A stretch of DNA of 64,000 nt from contig NZ_CP108383.1 of NCBI RefSeq assembly GCF_035958815.1, positions 8,928,001 to 8,992,000 of the forward strand. The letters run 5' to 3'. This DNA comes from Nocardia sp. NBC_01327. GTDB lineage: Bacteria > Actinomycetota > Actinomycetes > Mycobacteriales > Mycobacteriaceae. The position numbers and the translations under genes are program-made. Positions 33,436 to 41,896 of this stretch are shown piece after piece. Within the stretch, counting starts at the first letter, position 1; every line of letters begins with the position of its first letter. Below the pieces are notes generated by a model. That model worked only from the letters and a program-made list of their open reading frames with translations. It was not told the DNA's origin and ran no database searches.

Positions 33436-34643
33436 CGGGTTGCCTCCACACCGTTGGTTCTGGCCCGCCCGAGATGGGCGGAAAGCCTCTTGTCGATGCC
33501 GTTGGTATCGGCGGGGTGGGACGGGATCCGCAGGGTGAATGTGGATCCGGTGCCCAGCTTGCTCCACAGGGTGACTTCACCGCTGTGGTTGGCGGCTACG
33601 TGCTTGACGATAGCCAGCCCCAGCCCGGTACCGCCGGTGGCGCGCGAGCGCGCCTTGTCGGCCCGGAAGAATCGTTCGAAGACGCGTTCCTGGTCTTCCT
33701 TGCCGATGCCGATACCGCGATCGGTGACCGCGATATTCACGTGCCCGCCGCGCAGCGCCCGGCTCACCGAGACCTGCGAACCCCGCGGCGAGTACGCGAT
33801 GGCATTCTCCACCAGATTCGACAGCGCGGTGACCAGCAGCGTCTGATCGCCGATCACCTCGAGCCCGCTGGAGGTGTCGGTGCTCACCGTGATGCCGGCG
33901 GCTTCCGCGGCGGTCCGGGAGCGCTCGATGGCCTGGGTGACCACGCTGTCCACGTCGACGGCCTCGAGTTCCGGCAGCTTCTCCGCGCCCTGCAGGCGGG
34001 AGAGCGCGATCAGCTCGGTGACCATCTTGCCCATGCGGCGGGCCTCGCCGTGCAGGCGTTCGCCGAAGTGCCGCACCGAATCCGGATCGTCGGCCGATTC
34101 CAGCAATGCCTCAGCCAACAGGCTCATGGCACTGACCGGGGTCTTGAGTTCATGGCTGACGTTCGCGACGAAATCGCGGCGGGTGGCCTCCATGCGGGCC
34201 TGCTCGGAATCGTCGTCGGCGAAGAGCACCACGAAGTTCGGATTCTCCTGCGACAGCGGCCGCGCGACACCGCGGACCGCGAGCCGCGCCCGGCCGGGCA
34301 GCGGAATCTTCGCGGTGAGCTCGAATTCGATGTCCTTGCCGCCACCGAGCACCTGCTGCACCGCGGACCAGGCACGCTCGTCGAGCAGCCGATCGTGGAC
34401 TATGCCCAGCTCCTCGGCCCGCGGATTGACCAGCACCACATCCCGGTACTGATCGACCACCGCGATTCCGCTCTCGGACGCGAGCACAATGAGATCGAGT
34501 ACCTGCGACATGGTCAGGCCGGAATCGGTGGCTGCGCGCCGCTGTTCCTGCCGCGCATTCACATAGGGAATGAGCAATCCACCGACTGCCAGTCCAACGA
34601 CGGCCGCCAGGACTGCCAACAGCACGGCCTGTGGAACGCTCAC
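33432..34643 (-). CDS. senX3: Sensor histidine kinase SenX3
   Basis: A 403-residue membrane kinase, GTG start at 34643. One strong N-terminal membrane segment (VLLAVLAAVVGLAVGGLLI), a PAS-like domain (about 45-150), the H-box 'FVANVSHELKTPVSAM' with phosphorylated histidine near 165, and N, G1 and G2 boxes ('NLVENAIAYSP', 'DRGIGIGKEDQERVFERF', 'GGTGLGLAIV'). The C-terminal tail is basic. The 207 bases upstream should hold its promoter; I see TTCACGCAGGTCAC there but cannot claim it as a regulator site. Confidence 0.94.
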   Translation of the reverse strand: MSVPQAVLLAVLAAVVGLAVGGLLIPYVNARQEQRRAATDSGLTMSQVLDLIVLASESGIAVVDQYRDVVLVNPRAEELGIVHDRLLDERAWSAVQQVLGGGKDIEFELTAKIPLPGRARLAVRGVARPLSQENPNFVVLFADDDSEQARMEATRRDFVANVSHELKTPVSAMSLLAEALLESADDPDSVRHFGERLHGEARRMGKMVTELIALSRLQGAEKLPELEAVDVDSVVTQAIERSRTAAEAAGITVSTDTSSGLEVIGDQTLLVTALSNLVENAIAYSPRGSQVSVSRALRGGHVNIAVTDRGIGIGKEDQERVFERFFRADKARSRATGGTGLGLAIVKHVAANHSGEVTLWSKLGTGSTFTLRIPSHPADTNGIDKRLSAHLGRARTNGVEATR

Positions 34644-34850
34644 ACTTTGAATCGTACGGTCGCCCGAGCCGCGTCCGACCCCGGGTGCAGGAAGTTTCAC
34701 GCAGGTCACAGCGGCTTCCACGGGTGTTAGCCTCGCGTTTACGCAATGTTCGGACAGTGCGTGGCTGGTCGCTGGCAGTTTTCCGGCAAACGCCGGGAAT
34801 CGCCGGGATCGCACGTGCGGCCCGGGTGCCCGAGCCGCACGTGTCGACTA

Positions 34851-36881
34851 TCACCAGCCGGAGTTACCGCGCACCGGGATATTGACGAAACTGGGCGCGG
34901 CCGGATCCAGCAGCAGGTGCTGGGGCCGCAGGCCGCTGTCGACCATCATCGCGGTGAGGGGCAGGCCCTTCGGGAAGTTGCCCGCGTAGACGTCCACGCG
35001 CAGGCGGTGGCCGGGTTGCAGGACGGCGTCGATGCCGGTGACGGAAATATCGAGTGCCACCGGCTGTCCCGGGACGGTCGGCCGGCGGGTGTCCAGGGAC
35101 AGGTCCGGCACCGGATCGGTGTAGTCGCCGTTCGGCAGGCGGGTGCTGCGGGATTCGTCGATGGCGCGCAGTGAGGCGACCAGCTGGCCGGAGGACAGCG
35201 TGGTCGAATTGCCATCGGGGGCAACATCGTTGACGGTGGCGACCCAGTAGCCGTCGGTGCCGTCCTGCACGGTGTTCAGATGTACCGCCATCGGTCCCGA
35301 GATCGTGGTGACGTCGGCGACCGGCGCGCTCGTGAAGGTCAGCCCGTTGGATTCCTCGATGCGGGAGTCCTTGGCGCAGGCATCGATGATCGATACCGCT
35401 CCGACCAGCTCCTGTGCCGCGTCGCGGGAGCACAGCCCGGTCAGCCCGGGCGCGACGGTGAGGGTGTCCGGGCCGTCGGGCGCGGTGAACAGCGACCCGT
35501 CGTGCACGCTGTGCCCGCCGGTGCCGCTGGCCGCGCCGGACAGGTACATGCGCCGGTACTCCATCCCCGGCTCCGGGAACGACGGGGCGGTCACCCAGCC
35601 GCCGCCCTGCTGCTTCATGGTGATCGGCCCGAACTGATCGATGCCGTTGTCGATTCCCTTGAGCCACTTGTCGAACCACGCGCGCTGCAGCACGTCCATA
35701 CGCGGCGGCAGACCCGGTCGCCCGGATTCATTGCCATTGGAAATGTGGTACCCGTCGCCGACGAGCAATTGTTTCCGGCCGGGCGGCAAGGGAATTCGGC
35801 GATACACGTCGGCCTGCGAGGCCACGAACACGTCGTGCCAGCCTCCGGAGATGAAGGTGGGGATGGTGATTCGGGCCGGATCGGTCTCCCAGGCCTGCCG
35901 CATGGGGCTGCCTTCGTCGAGCAGGGCTCGCACCTTGGGGCTGAGCTCGTCGATATTCGGCTGCGCGAACACTTCCAGCAGCGCGTCCACGAAGGTGAAC
36001 GGATCGGCCAATCTGTCTGCGAGCCACTTCATATCGAAGCGTCCCTGCAGGAGCGCGGTGAGATCGGGGACCAGCTTGCCGCCGTTGACGGCCGCCAGCC
36101 ACAGCGGCATGAAGCCCGCGCCGATGGCCCCGCCGGGTGCGACCAGATCGCGGAAAGGGTTGCGGCTGGGCACAACCGGGAAGATGGCCTTGAGCGCGGG
36201 CGGGTTCTTGGCCGCCGCCTGCAGCTCGTTGAGGCCGGAATAGGAGACACCGCTCATTCCGATATCGCCGCTGGACCAGGGCTGCTTGGACGCCCAGTCG
36301 ATGGTCTCCACGGTGTCCTGCTGTTCCCGCGCCCCCAGCAGATTCCAATCACCCTGGGAGAAGCCGGTTCCGCGCACATCGACCACGATCTGCGTATAGC
36401 CGGATTTGATGAGCTGCCGGTCGACGCTGAAATTGCGCAGCAGTCCGCCGCCGAGCGCCCTGGTGAGGTCGGTGAGCCCGGAGAACGGCGTCCCGGACAG
36501 GTCGATATCGCGGAACATCTGGACGAGCAGATCGGACAACCCGGGGACCGACAGCGCCGAATCGGCGATCATCGAGCCGAGTTTCGTATAGGGCGTGAAA
36601 TTCAGAATGCTCGGCGTCGGGTCGCCGACGGGATGGCCGGCGGCATCGGCGGGGTGATAGACATTCGCCTTCAGCACGGTGCCGTCACTCATCGTGATGG
36701 GCACGTCCCAGTCGATGTACACATTCGGATAAAGCTGTGGACCGTCTTCTGTCGCAGCCCAATCCGCACCGCTCGCACCGCCGTCCGGGCCGACCGGATC
36801 AGCGGTCGCCGCGGGCGAGAGAAACTGCGCTGTCGCGAGGACAGCCGTCATTGCGACGACGGTCTTGACCAGGAATCGCAT
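34851..36881 (-). CDS. Secreted CocE/NonD-type alpha/beta hydrolase 1
   Basis: A 676-residue exported hydrolase of the X-Pro dipeptidyl peptidase (S15)/cocaine esterase family. ATG at 36881 with a signal peptide to about residue 27 (TAAVLATAQFLSPAATA). The nucleophile is the serine in 'GMSGVSYSGLNE' near residue 235; the acid is likely in 'SGGWHDVF' and the histidine in 'GDGYHISNG'. A C-terminal beta-sandwich domain ends 'FVNIPVRGNSGW'. Substrate unknown: acyl or alpha-amino-acid esters. A close paralogue lies immediately upstream (37047-39098). The pair sits between senX3 and gpmA, which are near-neighbours in mycobacteria. Confidence 0.88.
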   Translation of the reverse strand: MRFLVKTVVAMTAVLATAQFLSPAATADPVGPDGGASGADWAATEDGPQLYPNVYIDWDVPITMSDGTVLKANVYHPADAAGHPVGDPTPSILNFTPYTKLGSMIADSALSVPGLSDLLVQMFRDIDLSGTPFSGLTDLTRALGGGLLRNFSVDRQLIKSGYTQIVVDVRGTGFSQGDWNLLGAREQQDTVETIDWASKQPWSSGDIGMSGVSYSGLNELQAAAKNPPALKAIFPVVPSRNPFRDLVAPGGAIGAGFMPLWLAAVNGGKLVPDLTALLQGRFDMKWLADRLADPFTFVDALLEVFAQPNIDELSPKVRALLDEGSPMRQAWETDPARITIPTFISGGWHDVFVASQADVYRRIPLPPGRKQLLVGDGYHISNGNESGRPGLPPRMDVLQRAWFDKWLKGIDNGIDQFGPITMKQQGGGWVTAPSFPEPGMEYRRMYLSGAASGTGGHSVHDGSLFTAPDGPDTLTVAPGLTGLCSRDAAQELVGAVSIIDACAKDSRIEESNGLTFTSAPVADVTTISGPMAVHLNTVQDGTDGYWVATVNDVAPDGNSTTLSSGQLVASLRAIDESRSTRLPNGDYTDPVPDLSLDTRRPTVPGQPVALDISVTGIDAVLQPGHRLRVDVYAGNFPKGLPLTAMMVDSGLRPQHLLLDPAAPSFVNIPVRGNSGW

Positions 36882-36989
36882 AGTGCCCCAACCACTCTCC
36901 TCAGGCATGAAAACTCGCCTCAAGCTAGTGCGCGGCCAACTGTCCGGGACAGTATTTCCCGAAGAATCGTGAAAGTGCACAAAAGAAAA

Positions 36990-37023
36990 CCCCGGAGGTG
37001 TACGCCGTTGTACACATCCGGGG
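36990..37023 (-). terminator. Terminator between the two CocE-like genes
   Basis: Arms CCCCGGAGGTGTAC (36990-37003) and GTACACATCCGGGG (37010-37023), one mismatch, six-base loop. On the minus strand the stem is followed by TTTTCTTTT, a rho-independent terminator for the upstream hydrolase, so the two paralogues are probably separate transcripts. Confidence 0.85.
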
Positions 37024-37046
37024 CGCTCAGGCCCGGTGGGGCGGAA

Positions 37047-39098
37047 TCACCAGCCGGTGTTACCGCGAACCGGGATATTCACGAAGCTCGGACGATCCGG
37101 ATCCAGCTGCACATGCTGCGGCTTGAAACCGGTATCCAGGAGCATCGGCAGAATCGGCAGGCCCTTGGGGAAATTGCCCGCGAAGACATCCACTCGCAAC
37201 CGGTGTCCCGGCTGCAGAATGCCTTCGGTGCCGCTCAGTGCGATATCGAGGGTGGTGGCCGCACCCGGCACCGTCGGCTGACTCTTGTCCAGCGAGGTGA
37301 ACGCACGCGGGTCGGTGTAGTCGCCATTGGGTGAGCGGGTGCTGTGTGCGTCATCGATCTGCCGCATCGAGGCCATGATCTGCCCCGAGGTCAGCACGGT
37401 CGACTGCCCGTCGGGCGCGACATCGTTGACGGTGACGGTCCAGTACCCGTCGGCCGCGTCCTGAACGGTATTGAGGTGCACCGCAACCGGACCCGAGACG
37501 GTGGTGGCCTCGGCGACCGGAGCGCTGGTGAAGGTCAGTCCGTTGGTCTCCGCGATCCGGGAGTCCTTGGCGCAACCGTCGATGATCGACAGCACACCGG
37601 CGCTGCCCTGCGCGGCATCGTTGGAGCACAGGGTGGTCAGGCCCATCGAGACGCTCAGGCGATCGGTGTCGCCATTGGCCGCACTGGTCAGCGAGCCGTC
37701 GTAGAGGCTGTTGGCGGTGCCGCTGCGCTGCGACGACAGGTACATGCGCTGGTAGCGCGAGGCCTCCTCGGCGGGAGCGGTGTCACCGAAACCGCCCTGG
37801 GTGATCCAGCCGCCGCCCTGCTGCCGCAGGGTCACCGGACCGTAGGAGTCGATCCCGTTGTCGATTCCCTTGAGCCACTTGTCGAACCAGGCGCGCTGCA
37901 GCACGTCCAGGCGCGGTGGCAGGCCCGGGAACCCGGCTTCGGAGCCGGAGGTGACGTGATAGGTATTGCCCATCAGCAGCTGCTTCTGCCCCGGGGGCAC
38001 CGAAATCGCGTTGTAGATCTTGGATTCCGAGTAGGTGAACAGATCGTGCCAGCCACCGGTGACGAAGGTCGGGATGGTGATCTGGCTGGGATCGCCGATC
38101 CAGCCCGCCCGGTCGGTCGACATATCGTTGAGCAGGGATTTCACCCGCGGATCGAGGCTGTCGATATTCGGGCTGGTGTACGCGGACATCAGCACGTCCA
38201 GGTAGCCGAACGGGTCGGCCTGGCGATCCTGGAGCCATTTGAAGTCGAACTTGCCCTGGGCAATCGAGGCCAGGTCCGGCACCCACTTGAGCCCGTTGAC
38301 GGCGCTGAGCCACAGCGGAATGAAGTTGAAGCCGAAGCCGCCGCCGGGTGCGAGCACATCGTCGACGAGGTCGCTGCCCGGCACGATCGGGAAGATGGCC
38401 TTCAGGGCGGGCGGATGCTTTTCCGCGGCCTGCACCTGGTTGATGGCCGAGTACGACAGGCCGCTCATGCCGATGCGGCCGTTGGACCAGCTCTGCTTGG
38501 ACGCCCAGTCGATGGTCTCGACGGTGTCCTGCTGTTCGCGCTGGCGCAGAATGTCCCACTCGCCCTGCGAGAAACCGGTGCCGCGCACGTCGACGACGAC
38601 CTGCGTGTAGCCCGATTTGATGAGCTGGCGATCGACGCTGAAGTTTCGAAGTTCGCCATTACCAGCGGCATTCAGCAACTCGCCGAATCCGGAGATCGGG
38701 GTGCCGTCGAGGTGGATATTGCGGAACACATTGAGCAGTGCGTCGCCCAGTCCCGGAATGGCGAAGGCGCTGTCCGCGACGTTGGACACCAATTTGGTGT
38801 ACGGCGTCATGTTCAGCACGGTCGGCGTCGGGGTGTCGATCGGGCGGCCGGCGGCATCGGCCGGGTGGTAGACGTTGCCCTTCAGCACGGTGCCGTCACT
38901 CATGGTGATCGGCACATCCCATTCGACGAAGACATTGGGATATTGCTGCTGCCCGTCCTCGGTGCCGGTCCAGGCCGCACCGGCGGCGCCGCCGTCGGGA
39001 CCGGCCGGAACGGGAGCGGCATCGGCCGATACGGCCATGAGGGGAAGGAGCAGAGCGGCCGCAGAAGCGACAATTGTGGCCCGTAGCGCGTGCTTCAT
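37047..39098 (-). CDS. Secreted CocE/NonD-type alpha/beta hydrolase 2
   Basis: A 683-residue paralogue of the protein at 34851, alike over its whole length. ATG at 39098 with signal peptide MKHALRATIVASAAALLLPL up to ADA. The nucleophile motif is 'GMSGLSYSAINQ', the acid 'TGGWHDLF' and the histidine 'GNTYHVTSG'. It ends 'FVNIPVRGNTGW'. In the nucleophile elbow the Gly of SYSG is Ala here. It has its own promoter with a palindrome at 39138-39186. Confidence 0.88.
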   Translation of the reverse strand: MKHALRATIVASAAALLLPLMAVSADAAPVPAGPDGGAAGAAWTGTEDGQQQYPNVFVEWDVPITMSDGTVLKGNVYHPADAAGRPIDTPTPTVLNMTPYTKLVSNVADSAFAIPGLGDALLNVFRNIHLDGTPISGFGELLNAAGNGELRNFSVDRQLIKSGYTQVVVDVRGTGFSQGEWDILRQREQQDTVETIDWASKQSWSNGRIGMSGLSYSAINQVQAAEKHPPALKAIFPIVPGSDLVDDVLAPGGGFGFNFIPLWLSAVNGLKWVPDLASIAQGKFDFKWLQDRQADPFGYLDVLMSAYTSPNIDSLDPRVKSLLNDMSTDRAGWIGDPSQITIPTFVTGGWHDLFTYSESKIYNAISVPPGQKQLLMGNTYHVTSGSEAGFPGLPPRLDVLQRAWFDKWLKGIDNGIDSYGPVTLRQQGGGWITQGGFGDTAPAEEASRYQRMYLSSQRSGTANSLYDGSLTSAANGDTDRLSVSMGLTTLCSNDAAQGSAGVLSIIDGCAKDSRIAETNGLTFTSAPVAEATTVSGPVAVHLNTVQDAADGYWTVTVNDVAPDGQSTVLTSGQIMASMRQIDDAHSTRSPNGDYTDPRAFTSLDKSQPTVPGAATTLDIALSGTEGILQPGHRLRVDVFAGNFPKGLPILPMLLDTGFKPQHVQLDPDRPSFVNIPVRGNTGW

Positions 39099-39137
39099 CG
39101 AACGTGATCTACCTCTCGCATTTGGTCGAACGCCCAG

Positions 39138-39186
39138 AGCATATCTACTCGGAAGTAAGTTGCAAACACCGGTTACAGTTACCGGT
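39138..39186 (-). promoter_or_regulatory. Promoter and palindrome upstream of CocE-like gene 2
   Basis: On the minus strand -35 TTGCAA (39165-39160), a 16-base spacer and -10 TATGCT (39143-39138) form a clear promoter, about 40 bases from the start codon. Directly upstream of the -35, 39168-39186 reads ACCGGTTACAGTTACCGGT: two ACCGGT half-sites, each self-complementary, 13 bases apart centre to centre. The place suits an activator or repressor. Confidence 0.65.
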
Positions 39187-39291
39187 TTTAATGGGCAAAG
39201 CTTCGGCAAATTCCAAATGCGTTGGCGTGGAATACCCTACGGTGCCGTAATGAGAGGCGGATCACAGTCGGCATGAATACGGTAAATGAAA

Positions 39292-39328
39292 AACGCGCTG
39301 TAGCCGAGTAATTCGGCCACAGCGCGTT
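39292..39328 (-). terminator. Terminator of gpmA
   Basis: Arms AACGCGCTGTAGCCGA (39292-39307) and TCGGCCACAGCGCGTT (39313-39328) with one mismatch and a five-base loop. On the minus strand it is followed by TTTTTCATTT, a rho-independent terminator for gpmA. Confidence 0.88.
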
Positions 39329-39350
39329 GCGCTTATTACTGGTTCCAGGC

Positions 39351-40088
39351 TTACTTGGCGCCCTGATTCGCCACCGCGGCAGCGCCAGCGGCCGCCGCCT
39401 CCGGGTCGAGATAGACGCCCGGGCCGAGCGGCAACAGGTTCTCGTCCAGCTCGTACTTGAGCGGAATTCCGGTGGGAATGTTCAGCCCGGCAATATCCTC
39501 GTCGGAGATGCCCTCCAGGTGCTTCACCAGCGCCCGCAGCGAATTACCGTGCGCCGCAACAAGAACCGTCTTACCTGCGCGCACATCCTGGGCGATGGTG
39601 TCCTCCCAGTACGGCACCATGCGGGCGACGACATCCTTGAGGCATTCCGTCAGCGGCACCTCGATATCGGCGTAGCGCGGGTCGCCGTCCTGGCTGTACT
39701 CGCTGCCGGTCTCGATGGGCGGCGGCGGGGTGTCGTAGCTGCGACGCCACAGCATGAACTGCTCATCGCCGTACTCGGCCTTGGTCTGCGCCTTGTCCTT
39801 ACCCTGCAGCGCACCGTAGTGCCGCTCGTTGAGCCGCCAATCCCGGACGACCGGAATCCAATGGCGGTCACAGGCATCCAGCGCATTGTTCGCGGTGCTG
39901 ATCGCACGCCGCAGCAGCGAGGTGTAGACGATATCCGGGAGAATTCCGGCCTCGGCCAGCAATTCACCGGCACGCTTGCCTTCGGCGACACCCTTTTCCG
40001 TCAGCCGGACATCCACCCAGCCGGTGAACAGGTTGAGGGCATTCCATTCGCTCTCGCCGTGGCGCAGCAGCACGAGGGTGTACGTCAT
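39351..40088 (-). CDS. gpmA: 2,3-bisphosphoglycerate-dependent phosphoglycerate mutase
   Basis: A 245-residue glycolytic enzyme interconverting 3- and 2-phosphoglycerate. I choose the ATG at 40088 because GGAAAG then stands nine bases upstream; an ATG at 40097 is too close to it. 'TLVLLRHGESEWNALNLFTGWVD' holds the phospho-histidine; 'NERHYGALQGKDKAQ' and 'VAAHGNSLRALVKHLEG' are the other active-site motifs. The C-terminus is Ala-rich. It corresponds to gpm1 (Rv0489). Confidence 0.95.
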   Translation of the reverse strand: MTYTLVLLRHGESEWNALNLFTGWVDVRLTEKGVAEGKRAGELLAEAGILPDIVYTSLLRRAISTANNALDACDRHWIPVVRDWRLNERHYGALQGKDKAQTKAEYGDEQFMLWRRSYDTPPPPIETGSEYSQDGDPRYADIEVPLTECLKDVVARMVPYWEDTIAQDVRAGKTVLVAAHGNSLRALVKHLEGISDEDIAGLNIPTGIPLKYELDENLLPLGPGVYLDPEAAAAGAAAVANQGAK

Positions 40089-40143
40089 GGGGGTCATCTT
40101 TCCACGCGCCGGTTCGCCGTCGGCTCCGGCCCTGCGGGCCCGG

Positions 40144-40356
40144 TCAGGCCCACTCCACCTCGTCGAATGTCATGGTCAGTCCGTGCCGCTGCTCCCCCAC
40201 CGCCACTTCGACCCGTAGTTCGGAGCGGGCGGAGTCGACCTCCTGCACCACCGCGCAGATGCCACTGAACGGTCCCTCCGGAACGTAGACGACGTCGCCC
40301 GGCTCGAATTCGATTAGCCCCACGTCCGCCACCGTAGTGGCAGCATCGCGCGACAC
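40144..40356 (-). CDS. Small KOW-like protein
   Basis: A 70-residue protein, GTG at 40356. Residues 17-70 (EPGDVVYVPEGPFSGICAVV followed by QEVD...ELRVEV) look like a KOW domain: G-D-x-V-x-V, then G-P-F-S-G, then paired strands, as in the NusG C-terminus. It has no NusG N-terminal domain. KOW domains bind RNA or ribosomal protein. It lies 55 bases upstream of gpmA on the same strand and might be co-transcribed. The family assignment is by eye only. Confidence 0.6.
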   Translation of the reverse strand: MSRDAATTVADVGLIEFEPGDVVYVPEGPFSGICAVVQEVDSARSELRVEVAVGEQRHGLTMTFDEVEWA

Positions 40357-40404
40357 ACCGAACCTATTTTCCCGACACGCGAATCAGGGCTGGAGCGCCA
40401 ACAG

Positions 40405-41289
40405 TCAGGGCTGGAGTGCGAGCAGGGCGGCGCCGGCGAGGGTCGCCTGATCGGTGAGCTCCGAGGGGACCACCCGGAGTTCACGCACGAACACCAGGCG
40501 GGCGTGCGCCGCGGCCGCGTCGAGCAGGGGCCGCCACAGCAGGTCGCCCGATTGCGCGAAACCGCCGCCGACGACCACGAGATCGGTATCCAGCAGCGCG
40601 GCGGCGGAGGCGATAGCGGTGCCCAGCGCGGTACCGGCACGCTCCAGCGCGGCGCGGGCGAGACCGCCACCGGCCCGGGCGGATTCCGATAATTCGATGC
40701 CGGTGCTGCCGGTCCACCCCTGCCTGCGCGCCCAGCGCACGGACGACGGCCCGCTGGCCACCGCCTCCACACAGCCGAAGCCGCCGCAGGCGCAGGGTTC
40801 CGCACTGCCGGGAACCACGATATGACCGATGTGCCCGGCATTTCCGGTGCGCCCCATAAGGACTCGGCCCTCGGAGATGATGCCGCCGCCGATGCCGGAG
40901 GACACCGTCAGCGCGAGCACGTCCGGGATGCCGCGGGCCGCGCCCCAGCGCTGTTCCGCCAGGGCCAGGCAGACGCCGTCGATGGCGAAGCGAACAGTGG
41001 CCTCCGGGAACAACTCCCGCACCGCCGCCACAATGCCGAAACCGCCGGCCCACTCCGGAATATTGAGCGGGCCGGTCGAACCGGCGCGCACATCCACCGG
41101 CCCCGCCGCGCCGATGCCGACCGCGGTCACCCGCTCGTCACCGGCCACGCGCAGCAGGAGGTCGCGGCAGGCCTGCCAGACCTCGGCCGCGGGAACCTGT
41201 ATGCGCTCGGACGAGGGCACGGCGCCCTGCGAATCCACAATGCCCGCAGCGAATTTCGTCGCGCCGATATCCAATGCCAACGCCACCAT
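40405..41289 (-). CDS. ROK family sugar kinase
   Basis: A 294-residue protein with an ASKHA fold. 'ALALDIGATKFAAGIVD' is the phosphate-1 loop; 'ALTVSSGIGGGIISEGRVLMG' and 'GNAGHIGHIVV' are ROK motifs; the zinc site CACGGFGCVEA is intact (C-x-C-x4-C). The usual catalytic aspartate lies in 'RFAIDGVCLALAEQRWG', where the family often has D-N-D. There is no DNA-binding domain, so it is a kinase of glucokinase or N-acetylmannosamine-kinase type. The sugar is unknown. Confidence 0.88.
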   Translation of the reverse strand: MVALALDIGATKFAAGIVDSQGAVPSSERIQVPAAEVWQACRDLLLRVAGDERVTAVGIGAAGPVDVRAGSTGPLNIPEWAGGFGIVAAVRELFPEATVRFAIDGVCLALAEQRWGAARGIPDVLALTVSSGIGGGIISEGRVLMGRTGNAGHIGHIVVPGSAEPCACGGFGCVEAVASGPSSVRWARRQGWTGSTGIELSESARAGGGLARAALERAGTALGTAIASAAALLDTDLVVVGGGFAQSGDLLWRPLLDAAAAHARLVFVRELRVVPSELTDQATLAGAALLALQP

Positions 41290-41365
41290 GGGCCGTCGGT
41301 CTCCTTCGATCCGGGTGCTGCACAGACGATGACGGCGGCCGCGTCGGCGGTCCGCCGTCCGGAGG

Positions 41366-41896
41366 CTAAACCTTGCCGGCCTTGTCGTCGTCGTCCACGA
41401 GGTGTTCGAACGCGCGCAGATTCTTCAGCGATTCGCCGCGCGAGACCCGCCATTTCCATTCCCTGCGAATGGATTCCGCGAAACCGAGCTCGAGCAGGGT
41501 ATTGAAATCGGCGTCCACGGCCTCGAGCACCTGACCGAACCAGCGGTCGAGTTCATCGGGCGTGACGGCGTGGGTGGACATGCGGCCGACCAGATAGATG
41601 TCACCGACATTGTCCAGCGTGTACGCCACCCCGTAGAGGCGGCGATTACGGCGCAGCAGGAATTTGTAGACGCCTTCGAAGTTCTCGTCGGGCTTGCGGC
41701 AGACGAAGGACTCCATCCGAATGCCGTGCTTGCCGACGGTGACGCCGAGCGCGGTCTTGAGCTTCCGCTCGCCCGGCAGGATCACCACGAACGTGCCATC
41801 GGCCTCGCGGGTGTACTCGATCTCGCGATCCCGCAGGGTGTCGTCGATCAGCTGCGCGGTGGCACCGGCGGTATCACCCTGTGCGGCTTCGCTCAT
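41366..41896 (-). CDS. YbjN domain protein
   Basis: A 176-residue protein of the YbjN/type III secretion chaperone-like fold: 'GVTVGKHGIRMESFVCRKPDEN' and 'VYKFLLRRNRRLYGVAYTLDNVGDIYLVGRM' are typical. The C-terminus is acidic/basic mixed (RAFEHLVDDDDKAGKV). Its start lies inside the mshA stop region (ATGA overlap at 41896-41893), so it is translated with MshA, an arrangement conserved as Rv0486-Rv0487. Function unknown. Confidence 0.88.
   Translation of the reverse strand: MSEAAQGDTAGATAQLIDDTLRDREIEYTREADGTFVVILPGERKLKTALGVTVGKHGIRMESFVCRKPDENFEGVYKFLLRRNRRLYGVAYTLDNVGDIYLVGRMSTHAVTPDELDRWFGQVLEAVDADFNTLLELGFAESIRREWKWRVSRGESLKNLRAFEHLVDDDDKAGKV

Noticed and set aside
34644..34850. TTCACGCAGGTCAC upstream of senX3 as a RegX3 or PHO box
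   Set aside because: The TCAC repeats are nine bases apart, which does not match the spacing I know for these regulators; too weak to call.
34691..34850. A longer SenX3 start beyond 34643
   Set aside because: The extension lacks homology and would add a polar stretch before the membrane helix; the GTG at 34643 gives the usual N-terminus.
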